Made by a program: the position numbers and the translations under genes. The notes below the pieces were generated by a model. That model made no database searches, was not told where the DNA came from, and worked only from the letters and a program-made list of their open reading frames with translations. From NCBI GenBank assembly GCA_949286815.1, contig CASEEB010000348.1:1-17006 (forward strand): DNA of 17,006 nucleotides, read 5' to 3'. Positions 14,313 through 17,006 of the stretch are shown here, in pieces. How positions within the stretch are numbered: position 1 is the first letter of the stretch; the number at the start of each line of letters is the position of its first letter. This DNA is from an uncultured Eubacteriales bacterium. GTDB taxonomy: Bacteria; Bacillota; Clostridia; Oscillospirales; CAG-272.

Positions 14313-16128
14313 CAAAACACAAAAAATTGAAAAAACAATTGAGGAAACGGGCAAGCCGTCGCTCCGACGTTTGCTTTGGTTATGGCGGTTTATATTTTCG
14401 TCCACCAAAGTAATTAGTAGCATATACCTGGGGTTGTTTGTCCTTCTTTCTCTGTTGCGACCGTTGCTTGCGTTTATTTGGAATGAGTATGTCGCAACGT
14501 TAGAACAATTTACAGCGGGCATTCCCTTGGCGGCAATTGGGTTATTGGTCGGCTACTGGGCGATCAGTTTTCTGTCAAGCTTGATTGAGAGTTATATGGC
14601 AGTAAATGGCGACGGAGATATGGAACAGTTGGACGCCGTCCAGCAAAATCGCCAGCAGGAGCAGATGCATACGCGCCTGTATAAAAAGCTTGGGTCCATA
14701 TCCTACGAATATTTTGAAATACCAAAAATCAACGATCGTATTGCACAGGTATTCAGCTTTATAGGCAACCCGATGTCAGGCGTCAACCGTGAGGTAATGC
14801 TGAAAGGATATGTGGTGATTGCGAAGATGGTGTCACTGCTGTCCATTGCGTTTTCGCTATGGCTATTTGATCCATGGTTGTGCCTAGTGCTGCTAGTAGC
14901 GCCGATACCAGTACTCTGGACATTGAAGGTCAATGAAAAACTGCGATTTCGGTTTCAGCTGGACAATTCCGAAAACCAGCGCAGAATTAAATACTTTCAG
15001 GATCTGATGCTGTCGCCTGCCGTCAAGGAATTCAAAGTCCTGGGATTGTATGACTTTTTCTATGATAAATGGAAAGCCGCCGCGGATGATTACACCGTCC
15101 GTGAAAATCGGATGATTCGGCGAAGAACATTGCTGAATACAGTGAATACGGTTGTGATGAATCTTGTGAACATTGGCGGACTTGTTTTTGTTATTATGAT
15201 GATGGTCATGGGTAGGATTTCGGTGGGTGAGGCCTCAGCGGTTATTCTTCTGGTGCAGACGCTTGTCAGCGATACAACGCAGCTATTTACAAGCTTGATT
15301 ACCTTTTTGGGCAGGTCACAGGAGGCACAGCAATTCGCAGAACTGATGGCGATTCCAGAGCAGGCAGATGCCGGAGTGCAGTCAGAACGTTTCATCGCGT
15401 TTTGTGCGAAAAACTTGAAATACCGCTACCCGTTGACTGAACGTTATGTGCTACAGGGAGTAGATCTTCGCATTTTCAAGGGAGAAAAGATTGCGTTTGT
15501 TGGTGAGAACGGCGCGGGAAAAACTACCATGGTCAAGCTGATTACCGGACTGCTACAGCCCTCGGACGGTGAACTTTTAATCAATGGTCTTCCACAGGAG
15601 GAGTTGAATCTCAGCGCACGGTTGGATATGCAAAGTGTTGTTTCACAGTCGCCTGCCCGCTATACGACCTTTACTGTAACGGAAAATGTGTTTCTTGGAG
15701 ATACACTGCATCCCAAAAACGAGAAGAAAATCGACCGGGCACTGGCGTTTGCGGGGTTGGATGCGCTACCAAAGGACGCAATGCTTGGCAAAGATGTGGG
15801 GGGCACCGACCTTTCTGGCGGACAATGGCAAAAACTGGCAATTGCCCGTGCCATGTACCGTGACCGAGATTTTATCATTCTGGACGAACCCACCAGCAAT
15901 CTTGATCCTCTGGCAGAAACGGAGGTTTTTCAAAAATATATTAGCCTGGCTCAGGACAAAACAGTGTTGTTTGTCACTCACCGCATCTCGGTGGCATCGC
16001 TTGCTAGTCGCATTGTAGTTTTCAAAGATGGTTGCATTGTGGAGGACGGCACACACGTCCAATTGATGGAACGAGACGGTGAATACGCCCGTCTTTATCG
16101 TGAGCAGTCCAAATGGTATAATGTTTAA
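14305..16128 (+). CDS. ABC half-exporter, second subunit of a probable heterodimer
   Basis: A 607-residue partner of the preceding subunit. Residues 1-25 are polar, six hydrophobic helices span roughly 30-340, and the ATPase domain starts near 365. Walker A GENGAGKT 400-407, Q-loop Gln448 in VVSQSPARYTTFTVTEN, signature LSGGQ 503-507, Walker B DFIILDEP 522-529, H-loop His559. Its Q-loop region (SQSPARYTTFT) differs from the FQDFxKY form in the other exporters, showing the pair is not a simple tandem duplication. I chose ATG 14305, which overlaps the upstream stop; the frame is open further back but that part lies inside the previous gene. The Shine-Dalgarno is weak, which fits translational coupling. 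A small truncated-looking ORF and a terminator follow. Confidence 0.9.
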   Translation: MNDKTQKIEKTIEETGKPSLRRLLWLWRFIFSSTKVISSIYLGLFVLLSLLRPLLAFIWNEYVATLEQFTAGIPLAAIGLLVGYWAISFLSSLIESYMAVNGDGDMEQLDAVQQNRQQEQMHTRLYKKLGSISYEYFEIPKINDRIAQVFSFIGNPMSGVNREVMLKGYVVIAKMVSLLSIAFSLWLFDPWLCLVLLVAPIPVLWTLKVNEKLRFRFQLDNSENQRRIKYFQDLMLSPAVKEFKVLGLYDFFYDKWKAAADDYTVRENRMIRRRTLLNTVNTVVMNLVNIGGLVFVIMMMVMGRISVGEASAVILLVQTLVSDTTQLFTSLITFLGRSQEAQQFAELMAIPEQADAGVQSERFIAFCAKNLKYRYPLTERYVLQGVDLRIFKGEKIAFVGENGAGKTTMVKLITGLLQPSDGELLINGLPQEELNLSARLDMQSVVSQSPARYTTFTVTENVFLGDTLHPKNEKKIDRALAFAGLDALPKDAMLGKDVGGTDLSGGQWQKLAIARAMYRDRDFIILDEPTSNLDPLAETEVFQKYISLAQDKTVLFVTHRISVASLASRIVVFKDGCIVEDGTHVQLMERDGEYARLYREQSKWYNV

Positions 16129-16224
16129 TTAACATATCAATGCAATCCTGAACCTTTACGGTTTGGACTTTAATAGAAATATAAAATTGATACTTGCGTG
16201 CGGAAATGACGAAAGAGGAATTTT

Positions 16225-16428
16225 ATGAATGTTATGGTTGAGCAAAAGAATTTGCCAATAAAAGACAAGGCTGAAGTGACTTTGTATACGCATCACGCCC
16301 TTCCATTATTGATACCTTTTATAAATTCAGGAACAGAGGGGTGGTATATGAACAATTTTATAAATATCGGTTTTCCGGAGGTTAGGAGGGATGCTTCGCC
16401 ATCCCTAGCAAAAATCCAAGCACTTTGA
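16225..16428 (+). CDS. Small 67-residue ORF, probably a truncated N-terminus; family unknown
   Basis: AGAGGA (16214-16219) stands five bases before ATG 16225, so translation is likely. The first ~50 residues look like real globular protein (AEVTLYTHHALPLLIPF, then GWYMNNFINIGF). The end (PEVRRDASPSLAKIQAL) reads through an inverted repeat at 16388-16404 and looks like junk after a deletion or insertion point. I do not recognise the family with confidence. Position, 97 bases after the ABC pair on the same strand and before the terminator, suggests a former operon member, whose full-length version would be informative. Alternatively it is a genuine small protein or peptide substrate; it has no Cys, Gly-Gly or leader features that would support this. 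Confidence 0.45.
   Translation: MNVMVEQKNLPIKDKAEVTLYTHHALPLLIPFINSGTEGWYMNNFINIGFPEVRRDASPSLAKIQAL
16388..16404. repeat. Small inverted repeat at the broken end of the 67-residue ORF
   Basis: GGGATG pairs with CATCCC across the short loop CTTCGC. It lies where the ORF at 16225 loses protein-like character, so it could be the scar of a small mobile element. It is too short to assign. Confidence 0.3.
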
Positions 16429-16456
16429 ATATAAACCGGAATTGCTTGTGCAAAAA

Positions 16457-16500
16457 CAAAAAAATACGCTCAAAATAAACCGTTTTAAGCGTACTTTTTT
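16457..16500. terminator. Bidirectional terminator between the ABC operon and tRNA-Ser
   Basis: TACGCTCAAAA (16465-16475) pairs with TTTTAAGCGTA (16483-16493) with one mismatch. TTTTTT follows on the plus strand, and a run of A (T on the minus strand) precedes it. It can end both the ABC transcript and the minus-strand tRNA transcript. Confidence 0.85.
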
Positions 16501-16508
16501 GTTAAAAT

Positions 16509-16597
16509 TGGCGGAGAGGGCGGGATTCGAACCCGCGTGCGATTGCTCGCAAACTGATTTCGAGTCAGCCCCGTTATGACCACTTCGATACCTCTCC
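16509..16597 (-). tRNA. tRNA-Ser (anticodon CGA)
   Basis: The minus strand reads GGAGAGG (5' acceptor arm), a D-arm with GTGGTCATAACGG, and the anticodon stem CTGA/TCAG enclosing CTCGAAA, anticodon CGA for UCG codons. It has a long variable arm (GCGAGCAATCGC) typical of class II tRNAs. The T-arm is GCGGGTTCGAATCCCGC, followed by CCTCTCC, discriminator G and an encoded CCA. All stems pair well. It is preceded by a structured region with its own promoter and followed by a terminator. Confidence 0.96.
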
Positions 16598-16607
16598 GTA
16601 TATACAA

Positions 16608-16830
16608 ACCTCGGCTTTCCGCTCCCCTGAACCTTTGGGTAACAGAAGGATTTAAGCGAGAGATGTTACGATAATATTCAATTTGAACTGCCGGATTTTC
16701 CTTGCGGCAGCAAGGGGATTCATGAGATACCTGACCAGTTGACGGTCGGATTTCGAATCAGCCCGTTCGGATTTACCATGAAATCCTGGAACTCATTCAC
16801 ACGCGCCCTTTCATTGCATTCCACCAAGGT
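16608..16830 (-). ncRNA. Candidate structured RNA upstream of tRNA-Ser, family unknown
   Basis: On the minus strand ACCTTGG (16830-16824) can pair with CCGAGGT (16614-16608), closing a region of about 220 bases. Inside are GGATTT/AAATCC, GACC/GGTC with a 7-base loop, and CCTTGC/GCAAGG with a TGCC loop. A strong promoter lies just upstream, and tRNA-Ser begins eleven bases after the closing stem. One segment (GATTTCGAATCAGCCCGTT on the plus strand, 16749-16767) nearly repeats the anticodon arm of the neighbouring tRNA-Ser. No frame is open across the region. I compared it mentally with SRP RNA, 6S RNA, tmRNA and T-box leaders and found none of their signatures. It could also be a processed leader of the tRNA or a decayed tRNA duplicate. 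Confidence 0.45.
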
Positions 16831-16841
16831 ACGTAAGATAT

Positions 16842-16870
16842 ATTATACCACAGAATCCGAAAAAAAGCAA
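16842..16870 (-). promoter_or_regulatory. Extended -10 promoter for the structured RNA and tRNA-Ser
   Basis: On the minus strand TTGCTT (16870-16865), a 17-base spacer and TATAAT (16847-16842) with TGG directly before it form a good extended -10 promoter. Transcription would begin near 16835, about 240 bases before the tRNA. Confidence 0.7.
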
Positions 16871-16880
16871 GAGCTTTTTT
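16861..16880. terminator. AT-rich hairpin, possible terminator of the right-hand minus-strand gene
   Basis: AAAAAAGC and GCTTTTTT form perfect arms around AAGA, about 50 bases after the minus-strand stop at 16930. The stem has only two G-C pairs, so it is weak, and it overlaps the -35 of the next promoter. Confidence 0.4.
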
Positions 16881-16929
16881 GAAAAAATCAGGAAAGAAAC
16901 GTATACTTTTTTAAAATAAGCGACATCGC

Positions 16930-17006
16930 CTACAGCGCCGCCGGAATCAGTCCGCGCAGACAGAGAGGGCTTTTGTTGTCTCCCTCGCCGGTCTTTCCCG
17001 GCGCAT
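16930..17006 (-). CDS. C-terminal end of an unidentified minus-strand gene (partial)
   Basis: From the window edge the minus strand reads an open frame of about 24 codons that ends ...CLRGLIPAAL and stops at TAG (16932-16930). The high GC relative to the next 60 bases and the codon choice (GCG, CCG, CTG, GGC) resemble the coding regions of serC and serA. Too little is present to identify it. Other frames in this stretch are less protein-like. Confidence 0.4.
   Translation of the reverse strand, partial: APGKTGEGDNKSPLCLRGLIPAAL

Noticed and set aside
16608..16830. Signal recognition particle RNA (scr lies near tRNA-Ser in Bacillus)
   Set aside because: The conserved GGTCAGGTCCGGAAGGAAGCAGC core is missing; only GGTCAGGT occurs by itself.
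1..17006. CRISPR array
   Set aside because: No regularly spaced direct repeats of the right length were seen anywhere in the window.

Overview
The window looks like a low-to-moderate-GC Firmicute of class Clostridia, probably a gut Oscillospirales/Ruminococcaceae-like lineage. This is inferred from strong purine-rich ribosome binding sites, several consensus housekeeping promoters (TTGACA-N17-TATAAT), AT-rich intergenic DNA, a short ACT-type SerA beside SerC, and several half-size ABC exporters. No species can be named from the sequence alone.

Layout. 1-305: a non-coding block packed with short inverted repeats. 306-1319 (+): an APH/choline-kinase-fold small-molecule kinase, ending at a good terminator. 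1488-3292 (-): an ABC exporter broken by a one-base frameshift. 3293-3923: divergent promoter region, with one consensus promoter facing each way. 3924-5294 (+): a MATE efflux pump. 5609-6706 (+) serC and 6946-8100 (+) serA: two of the three steps of serine synthesis, each with a very similar small hairpin directly before its ribosome binding site. 8237-9235 (+): a DUF4932-like putative zinc metallopeptidase. A bidirectional terminator separates it from 9492-11363 (-), an intact ABC exporter.

11364-12461 is about 1.1 kb without an intact gene. It contains decayed fragments. The clearest is the last ~46 residues of a radical-SAM enzyme SPASM domain (cysteine pattern intact, rest of the gene missing). 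A 15-codon start resembling a zinc alcohol dehydrogenase is a weaker case. 12462-14312 and 14305-16128 (+) encode two overlapping ABC half-exporters, probably a heterodimer. A 67-codon ORF with a good ribosome binding site follows at 16225 and looks like a truncated N-terminus. Together these suggest the export half of a former peptide-modification (RiPP-like) locus whose maturase has been lost. 16509-16597 (-) is tRNA-Ser(CGA). Directly upstream of it on the same strand is a ~220-nt region with an extended -10 promoter, a closing stem and several hairpins, which looks like a structured RNA of unknown family. The last bases hold the C-terminal end of another minus-strand gene.

Four ABC exporter genes, a MATE pump and a small-molecule kinase give the window a transport and defence character around a housekeeping serine-biosynthesis core. 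The best candidates for something undescribed are the two structured non-coding regions (1-224 and 16608-16830), the paired pre-RBS hairpins of serC/serA, and the gutted radical-SAM/ABC locus.
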